Shown one piece after another: positions 28,374 to 37,435 of a DNA stretch of 42,625 nt; the first letter of the stretch is position 1, and the number at the start of each line of letters is the position of its first letter. The stretch lies in NCBI GenBank assembly GCA_903917735.1, contig CAIXBR010000058.1, positions 1 to 42,625 on the forward strand, written 5' to 3'. The DNA is from an uncultured Elusimicrobia bacterium. Its GTDB lineage: Bacteria > Elusimicrobiota > Elusimicrobia > Elusimicrobiales > UBA9959. The translations under genes were made by a program, and so were the position numbers. The notes beneath the pieces are model-generated. The model was not told the origin of the DNA and did not search any database. It saw nothing but the letters and a program-made list of their open reading frames with translations.

Positions 28374-29547
28374 GATCTACCAGAACGCATCCCTGAACGG
28401 GATCCCGCTGCAGTGCCAGAGCACTGAGGACGGCTTCGAGAAGGCTATCTCCAAGCAGGAGTTCCCCTACGTCAACGGCGGGAACACCGACGACCTCGGG
28501 CAGAAGATCCCCACCATCACCCTGCGCTGTTCCTTCTTCAACGCGAACTACCCCAACCACCTGAAGCTGATAGAGCTGGGGAAGGTGTTCGATCTGCTGG
28601 AGCTGATCCATCCCATCTACGGGCTGAAGAAAGTGCGCATAGAACGCCTGGTGGCGCGCCACGACGACGAGGCGCAGGAAGCGATAATCGATATCAGCCT
28701 GTTGGAGGACGGCACCCCGCAGGTGCAGGTGAAGCCCTTCCAGGACATCAACGACCAGGTGGAGAAGGAATACGTCAACGCCGTGGCCGAGCATAAACAA
28801 TCCGTCCTGGAGAAGATAGCCGCCCTGGGCAAGAAGGGCGAGGCGTACTGCCAGGCCGAGCTGGGGAAGTTCGGCGCGCTGATGACCGATGTGGCCAACC
28901 CGGCCAACACCCTCACCTCCCTGGTGGACTACGGCACGGACCTGCCCGGCCAGTTCGTCCAGGCGGCGTCCCTGGCCGTGGAACGCTACGCCATCGCCTA
29001 CAACACGCTGCGCAACTCGCCGGCAGCGTTTATGACCTCCCTGTCGTCCTCCCTGGGAGAGTTGAAGGCGCAGTTCGAACATTTCGGGCCCCAGGTGGAC
29101 GCGGTCTCCGCTTCCAGGCTGTCGGTGGAGACCGCGGGGATCTACTCCGCGGATCAGCAGCTGCGCGCCAGGAACAAGACCGCCGACACCGCGGGCGGGT
29201 TCGACGTGGAAGGCAACCGCGTTTCAGTAAGCACCGACGACAGCCTGAACTCGGCCGAGATCGAGACCGTACTGGCGCTGACCGACACCGCCATTCAGAC
29301 CGCCCTGGAGGGCGACCGCGGCAATACGGCGCTGAAGCGCATGGCGGCGGACCTATACCTGGCGGCCGCGCAGTTGAAGAAGTCGGCCGAGAACGTGATA
29401 ACGGTGCGCATAGATAGCCCCATGCCGCTACATCTGATCTGTCTGCGCTACGGGCTGCCCTATACCGCCGCGCCGCGCGTGCTGGCGCTGAACCCGCAGA
29501 TCATGGACCCCAACCGGGTGTCCGGGGAGATCTTCATTTATGGCTGA
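28363..29547 (+). CDS. N: DNA circularisation-type tail protein (Mu gp43, gpN-like)
   Basis: 394 residues. The N-terminal domain (YQNASLNGIPLQCQSTEDGF, EFPYVNGGNTDDLGQKIPTI and ANYPNHLKLIELGKVFDLLE) is the DNA circulation N-terminal family, a distal-tail or hub adaptor in Mu-like tails. The last 50 residues (MPLHLICLRYGLPYTAAPRV, LNPQIMDPNRV) resemble a LysM-like peptidoglycan-binding module. It overlaps the tape-measure and hub genes by a few bases. Confidence 0.88.
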   Translation: MATKIYQNASLNGIPLQCQSTEDGFEKAISKQEFPYVNGGNTDDLGQKIPTITLRCSFFNANYPNHLKLIELGKVFDLLELIHPIYGLKKVRIERLVARHDDEAQEAIIDISLLEDGTPQVQVKPFQDINDQVEKEYVNAVAEHKQSVLEKIAALGKKGEAYCQAELGKFGALMTDVANPANTLTSLVDYGTDLPGQFVQAASLAVERYAIAYNTLRNSPAAFMTSLSSSLGELKAQFEHFGPQVDAVSASRLSVETAGIYSADQQLRARNKTADTAGGFDVEGNRVSVSTDDSLNSAEIETVLALTDTAIQTALEGDRGNTALKRMAADLYLAAAQLKKSAENVITVRIDSPMPLHLICLRYGLPYTAAPRVLALNPQIMDPNRVSGEIFIYG

Positions 29548-30583
29548 CCAGATCTCCCTGCTGGTGAATAACGTTGAGCTGACGAAGTTCAACTCCTACT
29601 CCGTGGACGCCGACTTCTACCTGGCGGCCGACGCCTTCCAGGTGGACGTGGCTGGCAGCGTGGACGGGATAAAAGAAGGCCAGCGCGTGAAGCTGCAGGT
29701 GAACGGCGTCACAGAACTAGACGGGATCATAGACTGCCCTTCCCGCACCCTGGAGAAAGGCAAGCGGTCCCTGAGTATTTCCGGACGGGACCTGGCCGGG
29801 TTGCTGGTGGACTCACATACGGATGGATTCGGAGAAATGCTGGGCCCTGATGGGCAACCTTTATTGAATCCGTCGTTAGAGTATATAACTAAAAAACTTA
29901 TAAATAAGGTGCCGTTCATCCAGCGCAACAATGTGTTTTATCAGTTTCCCAAGGATACGCCAGTTCCCAATTGGGGATTTGTTTATATCGAACCCGGCCG
30001 GGGAATATTCGACGTGCTGTCCGAGAAGGCCAAGGCGCTTGGCCTGGTATTCTACGCCATGCCCGACGGGAAGTTCTACTTCGGAAAGCCAAAAAGCAAA
30101 AAAGACAAAGACGAAAAGAATTTTAACATAGTAAATCGATTTGATGGGCGGGGCAATAACTGCTTCTACTCCAACTACCACCCCGACCTAAGCAAGCGCT
30201 ACTCGGTGGTTAACGTGATCTCTAGCTGCCAAGGGATAGATGCGAAACCCACCAGCCAGCTCACTACCGCCGCTTCTGTTGCGGATCCTTCCTTCCCGTT
30301 CTACAAACCGTTCTATACCATTGAGAACAGCGGCATTATGACCCCGCAGCGCCAGGCGCGGATGATAATGGACATGCAGCGCCGACAGGGCTTCCAGCTG
30401 ACCTATAAGGTCTACGGGCTCACACAGAACGGCCGCAACTGGTCCATCAATGAGCTGTGCTCCGTGGACGACGAGGAGAACGATCTGCGCGGCACTTATT
30501 TCATCTACGGCCGGCGTTTCGTGCAGAACAAGGAGGAAGGGAAATACACCGAGCTGCGGCTCGGTCTCCCCGGCCTGTTATGA
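29540..30583 (+). CDS. P: Baseplate hub protein (Mu gpP, gp44)
   Basis: 347 residues of the gp27-like hub family: ISLLVNNVELTKFNSYSVDA, EGQRVKLQVNGVTELDGIID, SISGRDLAGLLVDSHT and, near the end, RNWSINELCSVDDEENDLRG followed by a beta strand. The hub trimer joins tube and spike. The middle (about 29860-30150) is locally AT-rich, a possible sign of recombination. It ends overlapping the spike gene as ATGA. Confidence 0.9.
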   Translation: MADQISLLVNNVELTKFNSYSVDADFYLAADAFQVDVAGSVDGIKEGQRVKLQVNGVTELDGIIDCPSRTLEKGKRSLSISGRDLAGLLVDSHTDGFGEMLGPDGQPLLNPSLEYITKKLINKVPFIQRNNVFYQFPKDTPVPNWGFVYIEPGRGIFDVLSEKAKALGLVFYAMPDGKFYFGKPKSKKDKDEKNFNIVNRFDGRGNNCFYSNYHPDLSKRYSVVNVISSCQGIDAKPTSQLTTAASVADPSFPFYKPFYTIENSGIMTPQRQARMIMDMQRRQGFQLTYKVYGLTQNGRNWSINELCSVDDEENDLRGTYFIYGRRFVQNKEEGKYTELRLGLPGLL

Positions 30584-31047
30584 TGATCCGCGCTATTCTG
30601 ACATCCGTCTGGGAAGGAGCCGTAAAACGCTTCAGCGGCACTTCCGCGCATGGCGCGCTGGCCAGCCGGGAGTTGTTCCAGCATCATGGTTTCACCTCCC
30701 GGCCGCTGCCCGGCGCCGAGGCCATAGTGCTGCGCAACGGGAACATCCTTATCAGTATCGCCGAGGATGACCGCCGCTACCGCCTGGCGATAGAGCAGGG
30801 CGAGGTGGCGCTGTACACTGACGAGGGCGACAAGATCCACCTGAAGCGCGGCCGCATTATTGAGATCACCGCCGGGACCAAGGTGAGCATGATCACCCCG
30901 CTGGTGGAAATGAGCGGCAACCTGGTGGTGAGCGGTGACGTGTCCGACGCCGCCGGGAAGATGTCCGCTATGCGCATCACCTACAACTCACACACCCACG
31001 CGGATCCTCAGGGAGGCATGGTCACAGCTACGACCATGACAATGTGA
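30580..31047 (+). CDS. Baseplate spike protein (Mu gp45)
   Basis: 155 residues from ATG 30580, which overlaps the hub stop. The OB-fold part (YDDPRY-type start replaced here by MMIRAILTSVWEGAVKRFSG) is followed by repeating beta strands (IIEITAGTKVSMITPLVEMS) of the triple helix. The tip has SHTHADPQGG, the H-x-H motif that binds an iron ion in Mu gp45 and P2 gpV. It punctures the outer membrane. Confidence 0.9.
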   Translation: MMIRAILTSVWEGAVKRFSGTSAHGALASRELFQHHGFTSRPLPGAEAIVLRNGNILISIAEDDRRYRLAIEQGEVALYTDEGDKIHLKRGRIIEITAGTKVSMITPLVEMSGNLVVSGDVSDAAGKMSAMRITYNSHTHADPQGGMVTATTMTM

Positions 31048-31403
31048 TGGACCTTAAGATAAACATCGAGGACGGCCGGGGCAAGCTTACGCTGGATACC
31101 ACCAACGACCTGCTGAATAACATTTACATGTCGCTGAACATGCAGAAAGGCAGCTGGTGGTTCAATCAGGACTTTGGCAGCAGGCTGGACGAGCTGAACC
31201 GGGAGAAGGACGTTCCCAGTGCTGCCTTAAAGGCCGTGACCTACGCCAAAGAGGCGCTGCAGTGGCTGGTGGAGACCAAGCGCGCCACCGCGGTCGACGC
31301 GGCCACTTCGCGCGTGAAGGGCGGCCTGGTGCTTACTGTCTCAATTACAACTGCCTCCGGAGAGACGGTGACGTTCGAGAAATTCGTTCCCGTCGGAGTA
31401 TAA
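31047..31403 (+). CDS. Baseplate wedge protein (Mu gp46, gp25-like)
   Basis: 118 residues. WWFNQDFGSRLDELNREKDV at about residue 36 is the conserved part of the GP46 family; it is related to T4 gp25, which starts sheath polymerisation. The remaining part is a compact alpha/beta domain ending TFEKFVPVGV. The stop of the spike gene and ATG 31047 overlap (TGATG); GTG 31044 is a possible alternative start. Confidence 0.9.
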   Translation: MDLKINIEDGRGKLTLDTTNDLLNNIYMSLNMQKGSWWFNQDFGSRLDELNREKDVPSAALKAVTYAKEALQWLVETKRATAVDAATSRVKGGLVLTVSITTASGETVTFEKFVPVGV

Positions 31404-31407
31404 CCCT

Positions 31408-32184
31408 ATGAATTCCGATTTCGAAATAGACTTTGACACCATTCTGGAAGAGATTATAGCCGATACGCTCACCAAGTATCCCGGCGCGGACGTGAGCTTC
31501 GGCAGCCCCACGTTCATGCTGGCCGCCCGGCTGGCCGCAGTCTGCTGGGGGCTGCATAAGAAGCAGAGCAATATCGTTAATCAAATCTTCGTGGACACTG
31601 CCATTACGCAGTTGGTGGACCGGCACGCCTACTGCGCCGGCCTTACCCGCGCCGCCGGAGAGAACGATGCCAGTCTTGCGGCACGTGTATGGGCGGAAAA
31701 GAACAAGCCGGCCGCCGGCGGCAACAAGGACGATTTCGAGGCCTGGGCTAGCGAAGTGGCCGGTGTGTCCGACGCGCATTGCGTCCCCACTCCGCTGGGA
31801 GCCGGCACCGTGGCTGTGGTGGTCCTGGCCGCGGCCGGAGACGCCGCCCCCGTTCCCGACCAGGACCTTCTCGACGCAGTTACGCTGAACATCGAGGCGA
31901 AACGCTGCGTGACCTCCGGAGACTTCAGCGTGTTGCCGGTGCAGGTAGTAAAGCCCGATATTTCCATGACCGTGACAGGCAGCATCAATACCGCCGCCCT
32001 GAGCGCCAGCATCCTGGCCTATTGCGACGGTCTGCACTGCAAGGACACACTAATCCTTTCCCAGCTGGTGAACCTGGCGGTTGCGCTGGGTGCTACGGAC
32101 GCCGTGGTGACAGCTCCGGGAGCGAACGTGGTGACTACCGACTACCAGGTGATCCGCGCAGGAGCGATAGCGATTAACATATGA
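31408..32184 (+). CDS. Baseplate J-like protein (Mu gp47)
   Basis: 258 residues. The opening IDFDTILEEIIADTLTKYPG and GSPTFMLAARLAAVCWGL, then FVDTAITQLVDRHAYCAGLT, are the gpJ/gp47 pattern (T4 gp6-like wedge). A middle insert with beta strands (VVVLAAAGDAAPVPDQDLLD) and SINTAALSASILAYCDGLHC follow. It is somewhat shorter than Mu gp47. It forms the wedge ring around the hub and overlaps gp48 by 4 bp. Confidence 0.9.
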   Translation: MNSDFEIDFDTILEEIIADTLTKYPGADVSFGSPTFMLAARLAAVCWGLHKKQSNIVNQIFVDTAITQLVDRHAYCAGLTRAAGENDASLAARVWAEKNKPAAGGNKDDFEAWASEVAGVSDAHCVPTPLGAGTVAVVVLAAAGDAAPVPDQDLLDAVTLNIEAKRCVTSGDFSVLPVQVVKPDISMTVTGSINTAALSASILAYCDGLHCKDTLILSQLVNLAVALGATDAVVTAPGANVVTTDYQVIRAGAIAINI

Positions 32185-32729
32185 AGCAAGCCGAGATCCT
32201 TAAAATGCTGATGCCGCCGGTGCCCCTGGAAGGCGTCGTTGAGGACCTGCATCTTATCGAAGGCGCAGCGCTTGACAATGTGGAAGCCTCGGCGGACCAG
32301 CTCCTGCAGGAGGTGCTTCCGGACCTGGCCTGTATAACCCTTCCGGACTGGGAAAGGTTTTTCGGGATAACCACCAACCCAGAGTTGACGCTGGTGGAAC
32401 GCCGCCGGAACGTGATGGTGAAATACTTCGGCCGCGGCCTGAGCAAAGACTTCTTTATCCGCCTGGCGGCGCTGATGGGACAGACCATCACCATAACCGA
32501 TTATGTGCGCCCCAGGTGCGGCGTGGCCAGGTGCGGGAAGGCCAGGCTGAGCGTGGCCGATGCTAAGTGGGCATGGCTGGTGAGCGGGCTGGTGGACACC
32601 GACGAGTTCGCGCGCGCCGGTGAGCTGTGCTCCGGAGAGCGCCTGGGCGGATCCTCGGCCAACATCGAGACCATTTTCAACGAACTGAAACCAGCGCACA
32701 CCCTGGTATATTTCGAGTACGTCGGCTAG
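32181..32729 (+). CDS. Baseplate protein (Mu gp48, DUF2313)
   Basis: 182 residues of the YmfQ/gp48 family: LLQEVLPDLACITLPDWERF (with the conserved D-P-x(4)-L-x-x-WE region slightly altered), LTLVERRRNVMVKYFGRGLS, and the C-terminal half around GVARCGKARLSVADAKWAWL and LKPAHTLVYFEYVG. It links wedge and tail fibre and always lies just before the fibre gene, as here. Confidence 0.9.
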   Translation: MKQAEILKMLMPPVPLEGVVEDLHLIEGAALDNVEASADQLLQEVLPDLACITLPDWERFFGITTNPELTLVERRRNVMVKYFGRGLSKDFFIRLAALMGQTITITDYVRPRCGVARCGKARLSVADAKWAWLVSGLVDTDEFARAGELCSGERLGGSSANIETIFNELKPAHTLVYFEYVG

Positions 32730-32736
32730 GAGAGTT

Positions 32737-33345
32737 ATGAAAACAATCTTTGTAGACGAGAATCCGGCTGCAGGAACAAAAGGAACCGACATCCTGGCTG
32801 TCTTCCTGAACGGCGCGAATAACCATCACCACCGCGGCCTGGCCATTGACGGCGATGGCGCGCTGCCCTACGCGGCCGATACTGGCGCGGTCGACGCTTA
32901 CGCTATAGCCCTCACCCCCGCACTCACCGCCTACATCGAGGGTATGCCGATTTTCTTCAAGTCCGCCAATGCCAACACCGGCGCGCCGGCGACCCTGAAT
33001 ATCAACGGTCTTGGGGCAAAAGCAGTGAAGCGCAGCGTGGGCGCGGACTTGTCCGCCGGAGACATCCTGACGGGGCAGATCCTCTGCGTGGTATACGACG
33101 GGGTGAACTTCCAGCTGCTCAACCCGGACATGTCCGCGCTGCGCGCCAGCTCCGGTGCCAACGCCATAAAGTTCGGCACGCTGGCGCAGCTACAGGCGCT
33201 GGCCGTGGGAGCTGCCCTCTGGCAGGGCTGGTCTACCGACAAGAAGACCTACTACCTTTACCCCGGCGATGCGGCCATAGGCCTTATCGCCCTGGGCGGT
33301 GCCGCCGCCGGCACTGTCGGAGATCTCGGTGTGGAGAGAGGTTAA
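32737..33345 (+). CDS. Short fibre protein sharing a domain with the distal fibre gene
   Basis: 202 residues. After MKTIFVDENPAAGTKGTDIL and an NNHHHRGLAIDGDGALPY segment comes a domain of about 95 residues (DTGAVDAYAIALTPALTAYI to VVYDGVNFQLL). The same arrangement occurs twice in the gene at 37976-39352. The C-terminus (YYLYPGDAAIGLIALGG) is short and there is no collar. It is in the normal fibre position just after gp48. It may be an attachment subunit or a truncated fibre. Confidence 0.75.
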   Translation: MKTIFVDENPAAGTKGTDILAVFLNGANNHHHRGLAIDGDGALPYAADTGAVDAYAIALTPALTAYIEGMPIFFKSANANTGAPATLNINGLGAKAVKRSVGADLSAGDILTGQILCVVYDGVNFQLLNPDMSALRASSGANAIKFGTLAQLQALAVGAALWQGWSTDKKTYYLYPGDAAIGLIALGGAAAGTVGDLGVERG

Positions 33346-33347
33346 TT

Positions 33348-35669
33348 ATGAAAAACATATTCCTGCTGATGCTGCTTGCTTTCTGCGCCCCGGCGCGCGC
33401 CGCCCAGGACCTGGTGAGCCTGTATGGAGTGACCGAGGATAACGTCGCCAACCGCGCGCTGCTCTCGATCGTGGGCAGCGTGGAAGCGGCTGTGGATCCC
33501 ACCAGCAAGGGCGATCCCTCCATCATTATGAACGGCCGCCTGCGCCGTGTGACGGTGAGCGACGCCAACCGCGTCCACGTCACCAGCATCACTCCGACGG
33601 GGGTCTATTCAACTTTCTATGGACCGGCCACGGGGTTGACCGCTATTCCGTCCGCTCAGTTATCGGGTACGGTCCCCCAAGGTCTCGTAAATCTTTCCAC
33701 CGTTACCACGGCGCTTACCGGCAAACTCGACACCGGCGCTCAGGCGGCCAGCGTCGCCAACGGCGTTTACACCAACGGCTCCTACGCTAATCCGTCCTGG
33801 ATCACCAGCCTAGCAACCGGCAAGGTCGACCTGAGTACTGTCACGACGGCGCTCAATGGGAAACTCGATACCGGCGCCCAGGCGGCCAGCGTGGCCAATG
33901 GCGTTTACACCAACGGCTCTTACGCCAATCCGTCCTGGATAACCAGCCTCTCTACCGGCAAGGTGGACCTGAGCACCGTCACCACGGCGCTCAATGCCAA
34001 GCTTTCAGCTACAGCGACAGTCTCACCGACGTTGATAGACCTCTCCACTGTAACCTCCGCGCTGAACGGGAAACAAGCGACAGGCAACTATATAACAGCG
34101 TTGACGGGAAATATGACGGCCACTGGCCCCGGCTCAGTGACGGCTACGATAGCCAGCGTTCCCCAGGCGGCTGTTAATCTCTCCACGGTCACAGCCCGCT
34201 TTTTAGCAGACGAGGCTACCATAGCTACAGCGGCATATTTAAATACAGACCAGACATTCACTGGATTAAACCGTCTTCAAGGGGTTAATATATTCGGGAA
34301 TTACTTAAGCAGTTTTTATACCGACCAATATGGTTTTTTGTCGGTGGGTTATGACGCGGACTCTGACCATAATACGGGGTTTATTAATTATTCAGGTTAC
34401 CATGGCGGGCAAAGCAGACTTAGGAGTATCCTGTTTTTTGATGGTACTGGCAGACCTATATTGGCTCTGGCAGGGATGGGGGAGCACAGTAGTGTACAAA
34501 TAAATAAAAATATCAATGAGTTTGACGGGCACACACTCGACGTCAATGGTGGCGGATACTTCTCTTCTTCTATGACCGTAGATGGCGGATATTACGGTAG
34601 CGGAATCGGCTTAACTAATGTCGCCGCTGTAACCGCGTCAGCATTGGCCTCTAACGGCGGAAACTGTTCCAGTGGACAAGCGGCACTAGGTGTAGATGCG
34701 TCGGGAAATGCTGAAGGATGCTGGACACCCACAGCAGTAGTCACCGCAGCAAATAACACCTTGACTGGTGTATCTGTAGGTTCTCCGAATGGCGCTGATA
34801 ATGTGGCTTATGGGCATTTAGCTAATAATCTTCAGGCGACCGGAGATTACGGTAACACCTATATCGGTAGTTATGCGGGACAGTTAGCCACAGGTGGCCA
34901 TTACAATACGGGTGTAGGTGAATACGCCTCTGGGAACGCTTCAGGCGGGACAGGAAATACTGCTGTTGGGTATTATGCGGGATACGCCGTGACCGGGATT
35001 GACAATGTTAGTCTTGGATTCCAGGCGGGCAGTAACGTAACCGGAGGAGATCATAATATCTCCATAGGTTACAACAGCAACGTTATTGACCCAAACGGAA
35101 GTCATTATCTCAATATAGATAATTCAATAACCGGGTATACTACCGTCGGTAGTACGTTGAGTTTTATTCCCTCTATTTCGGCTCCGAAATTCTACGGTGA
35201 CGGGTCTGCACTTACAGGGATATCCGCAGGCGGCGGAGGAGTAAGTGTATCCACCTTCACACTAGACCTTCACTCCGGCGGAGACGTTTTTATAGCTTCC
35301 GGTTCGATAATTGCCAATATCGGAATGTCCTATATAAATACTGACTCGACAATGAATATAACGGGGATCCAGTGCTACACGGAGTTTTCATCATCCGTGT
35401 CCGCGACCTCGTTTAACATTATGGTGTCTACCGATGTTGGGGGAAGTACGGGCGTAGGTAGTTACCTACTCGCAAGTTCATCTATCACGGTACAAAATAA
35501 TGCAACCTACCGCTCGATGTATTCCCCGTGGACATCACCAGACGCAACTCCATATTTCACGGCGGTATCCGTCCCGTCTATAATCTCGTTACAGACAGTA
35601 CAGGTGCCTACGAAAGGAACGCTCCCCTCGGAGTACGGGTGCATAATTAAATATTGGAGGAAACTATAA
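33348..35669 (+). CDS. Large secreted fibre- or adhesin-like repeat protein
   Basis: 773 residues. The N-terminus MKNIFLLMLLAFCAPARA is a convincing signal peptide, unexpected for a cytoplasm-assembled tail fibre. Residues 114-205 hold two tandem copies of a 46-residue unit (VNLSTVTTALTGKLDTGAQA and VDLSTVTTALNGKLDTGAQA) plus a partial third. At about 475-590 come YadA-head-like repeats (GNTYIGSYAGQLATGGHYNT, GNTAVGYYAGYAVTG). The last 130 residues are a beta-rich domain. This architecture is that of surface adhesins and some phage fibres. It sits between baseplate and distal fibre genes. Confidence 0.75.
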   Translation: MKNIFLLMLLAFCAPARAAQDLVSLYGVTEDNVANRALLSIVGSVEAAVDPTSKGDPSIIMNGRLRRVTVSDANRVHVTSITPTGVYSTFYGPATGLTAIPSAQLSGTVPQGLVNLSTVTTALTGKLDTGAQAASVANGVYTNGSYANPSWITSLATGKVDLSTVTTALNGKLDTGAQAASVANGVYTNGSYANPSWITSLSTGKVDLSTVTTALNAKLSATATVSPTLIDLSTVTSALNGKQATGNYITALTGNMTATGPGSVTATIASVPQAAVNLSTVTARFLADEATIATAAYLNTDQTFTGLNRLQGVNIFGNYLSSFYTDQYGFLSVGYDADSDHNTGFINYSGYHGGQSRLRSILFFDGTGRPILALAGMGEHSSVQINKNINEFDGHTLDVNGGGYFSSSMTVDGGYYGSGIGLTNVAAVTASALASNGGNCSSGQAALGVDASGNAEGCWTPTAVVTAANNTLTGVSVGSPNGADNVAYGHLANNLQATGDYGNTYIGSYAGQLATGGHYNTGVGEYASGNASGGTGNTAVGYYAGYAVTGIDNVSLGFQAGSNVTGGDHNISIGYNSNVIDPNGSHYLNIDNSITGYTTVGSTLSFIPSISAPKFYGDGSALTGISAGGGGVSVSTFTLDLHSGGDVFIASGSIIANIGMSYINTDSTMNITGIQCYTEFSSSVSATSFNIMVSTDVGGSTGVGSYLLASSSITVQNNATYRSMYSPWTSPDATPYFTAVSVPSIISLQTVQVPTKGTLPSEYGCIIKYWRKL
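33687..33962 (+). repeat. Tandem 138-bp coding repeat
   Basis: Two nearly identical 46-codon units (33687-33824 and 33825-33962) followed by a degenerate start of a third. Differences are mostly at third codon positions, indicating an old but maintained duplication. Confidence 0.85.
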
Positions 35670-36427
35670 TGAAGACCTTACTCATGCTTTTGTTTCTATC
35701 CGTTAACTCTACGGCGGGACAACTATCTTCTATTTATCCTGTGCCTCCCCTATATCTTTTTCATGCAAACGAGGGTACGGGCCTATACGCCTACTCTGCC
35801 ATAAATAACGATATATCTACCTTAAACGGCTATGGCTCTGGGGTCACTTGGACTCAAGGTCTATATGGCTCTGGGGTATATGCTCCGCCTAATGTTCAAA
35901 CGCAATGGAAAACGAAACAAACTTTTTATCCAGCAATGTCTTTGGCCACTGGTATATGGGTTCACTTTTGGCTAAAACTAGGGTCTTGCCCCAATCTGTA
36001 TAGTACGGATATTTGGTATTCGGATACAAGTAATAATGTGCCGTGGATAGGTATCGGGTGGTATCATTCTGCAACTAATTTCACATTCCAAGAAAATAAT
36101 GGTAATTCGCTTGTATCTGCCCCCGCACCTGCTTGTAATAATACTTGGACTGCCTATGACTTTATACGGGGAGGGACTACCCCCGGAGCCTGGGATTATT
36201 ATATCAACGCTAAGTTGGTGGGGCATTACTCCACTGGCTATAGTTTAACCCAAACCAGTTTTAATAATTTCATAATAGGCACCCCCGTTTTCTCAAATAA
36301 CGGCCCAGCAATAACCTCGGATGAGCAGGCGCTTTTTGTTTTGCCGTCTAATCAATTACCGTTTTCTGGCGCATATGTTAAACGTTTATACGTCAATGGA
36401 TTAGGGAGGTACTCCAATGCGCGTTAA
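35669..36427 (+). CDS. Secreted lectin-like protein
   Basis: 252 residues from ATG 35669, which overlaps the previous stop, with GGAGGAAACT upstream. MKTLLMLLFLSVNSTAG is a signal peptide. The body (YLFHANEGTGLYAYSAINND, GIWVHFWLKLG, WDYYINAKLVGHYSTG and NNFIIGTPVF) has the strand order and aromatic residues of a concanavalin/LamG-type jelly roll, probably carbohydrate-binding. The gene is AT-rich compared with baseplate genes and was probably acquired separately. Confidence 0.7.
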   Translation: MKTLLMLLFLSVNSTAGQLSSIYPVPPLYLFHANEGTGLYAYSAINNDISTLNGYGSGVTWTQGLYGSGVYAPPNVQTQWKTKQTFYPAMSLATGIWVHFWLKLGSCPNLYSTDIWYSDTSNNVPWIGIGWYHSATNFTFQENNGNSLVSAPAPACNNTWTAYDFIRGGTTPGAWDYYINAKLVGHYSTGYSLTQTSFNNFIIGTPVFSNNGPAITSDEQALFVLPSNQLPFSGAYVKRLYVNGLGRYSNAR

Positions 36428-36866
36428 ATTACTGCCACTACTGCCACTACTGCCACTACTGCTCCTAACCTCAATGGCCTACGCGGAAACATGCACATAC
36501 CTTGTCTATCGGAAGGACAACTTCCCACAAGACAGGTACCTGTACATGGTGTCCCCACAGGAGTATAAGTTGTTCGCGGACACAGGTAAAAAGAGTATAG
36601 ATGATGCGGGCGGCCAGCCTTTTCGACTGACTTCTTATGAGATAAATTACTCTGGCGCATACGCGCTCTGGACTGTTACATACGCCGATAACGATGAGAA
36701 ATGGCACATAGACAGCATGGAAAAACAAGGGTACATAGTGTTGCTTTCTTCAATAGACGTGGTTTCAGTGGATTATGGGCCGCATGGTAAAGTTCAGGAA
36801 GCAATATCCTCCTATTTAATGTCCTTGCCCACAGACTATTACCAGGTATCGACAAATACCCTATGA
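36417..36866 (+). CDS. Secreted hypothetical protein with repeat-coded signal peptide
   Basis: 149 residues. The start MRVKLLPLLPLLPLLLLTSM is a signal peptide whose hydrophobic core is coded by three perfect 9-bp repeats (ACTGCCACT). The mature part begins after YAETC and has no recognised family (YMVSPQEYKLFADTGKKSID). GGGAGGT precedes ATG 36417. It overlaps the preceding lectin-like gene by 11 bp and the following micro-gene by 4 bp. Confidence 0.65.
   Translation: MRVKLLPLLPLLPLLLLTSMAYAETCTYLVYRKDNFPQDRYLYMVSPQEYKLFADTGKKSIDDAGGQPFRLTSYEINYSGAYALWTVTYADNDEKWHIDSMEKQGYIVLLSSIDVVSVDYGPHGKVQEAISSYLMSLPTDYYQVSTNTL
36431..36457 (+). repeat. 9-bp tandem repeat in signal peptide (ACTGCCACT x3)
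   Basis: Three perfect copies and a degenerate fourth. Because the unit is three codons, slippage would lengthen or shorten the signal-peptide core without a frameshift. Confidence 0.8.
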
Positions 36867-36961
36867 CTCCCCTGAGATGGTTGCTGGAAAGATTCGGTTT
36901 ATCCTGGACCTGGAGATTCTCCTGGACAGGCTATAAGAATAAGGAGAACAAAAAGTTATGA
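36863..36961 (+). CDS. 32-residue micro-gene with coupled overlaps on both sides
   Basis: The frame MTPLRWLLERFGLSWTWRFS and a lysine-rich tail (GYKNKENKKL) begins at an ATGA overlap with the preceding stop and ends at an ATGA overlap with the next start. Its contents are basic and tryptophan-rich. It may be a true small peptide or only a translational bridge, since its 3' part contains the ribosome-binding site of the next gene (AAGGAG). Confidence 0.45.
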   Translation: MTPLRWLLERFGLSWTWRFSWTGYKNKENKKL

Positions 36962-37434
36962 AAAAAATAATAATAGCGGCGGTGATGTTTCTTGCCCCGG
37001 CGGCCGCGCACGCCAGCAGCCTGGATCTGTTATTGTCTGATGTCTGGAATGGGGTATCAGCCTCGAAGAACTTCCACACGCTAGATAACGCCGGACTTCT
37101 GACCTTTAAGGATCTCGGGAGCCATACCTGGTACAGCGGTCTGTCGACCACTGTATACAGCTACAGCTACCTTGATATCGACTTCCTGGCCGTGAAATCC
37201 ATGGACATAACCAACACCTATCTACCCGGCGGCGGCGCGGCGCTGCAGGCCGGAAAGCTGCTATATGATAAGGTGCCGCCCGTGAAGACAGCGGCCGACG
37301 CGGTCGGCAAGGCCGCCCCAATAATCAGCGGCGGCAACTTCGGAGTGGGGTATTTCCGTAAATTCGCCATAAGCAAAGGCATTTGGGGATTCTATGGCCA
37401 GCTGTTCTCAAAATTCGGTCCCGGAGGCAAATAA
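36958..37434 (+). CDS. Secreted hypothetical protein
   Basis: 158 residues. MKKIIIAAVMFLAPAAAHAS is a clear signal peptide with an A-H-A cleavage site. The mature protein (SLDLLLSDVWNGVSASKNFH, YLDIDFLAVKSMDITNTYLP, then GNFGVGYFRKFAISKGIWGF) looks like an outer-membrane-associated or amphipathic protein. No family is recognised. Fourth signal-peptide gene in a row within the fibre region. Confidence 0.65.
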   Translation: MKKIIIAAVMFLAPAAAHASSLDLLLSDVWNGVSASKNFHTLDNAGLLTFKDLGSHTWYSGLSTTVYSYSYLDIDFLAVKSMDITNTYLPGGGAALQAGKLLYDKVPPVKTAADAVGKAAPIISGGNFGVGYFRKFAISKGIWGFYGQLFSKFGPGGK

Positions 37435-37435
37435 C

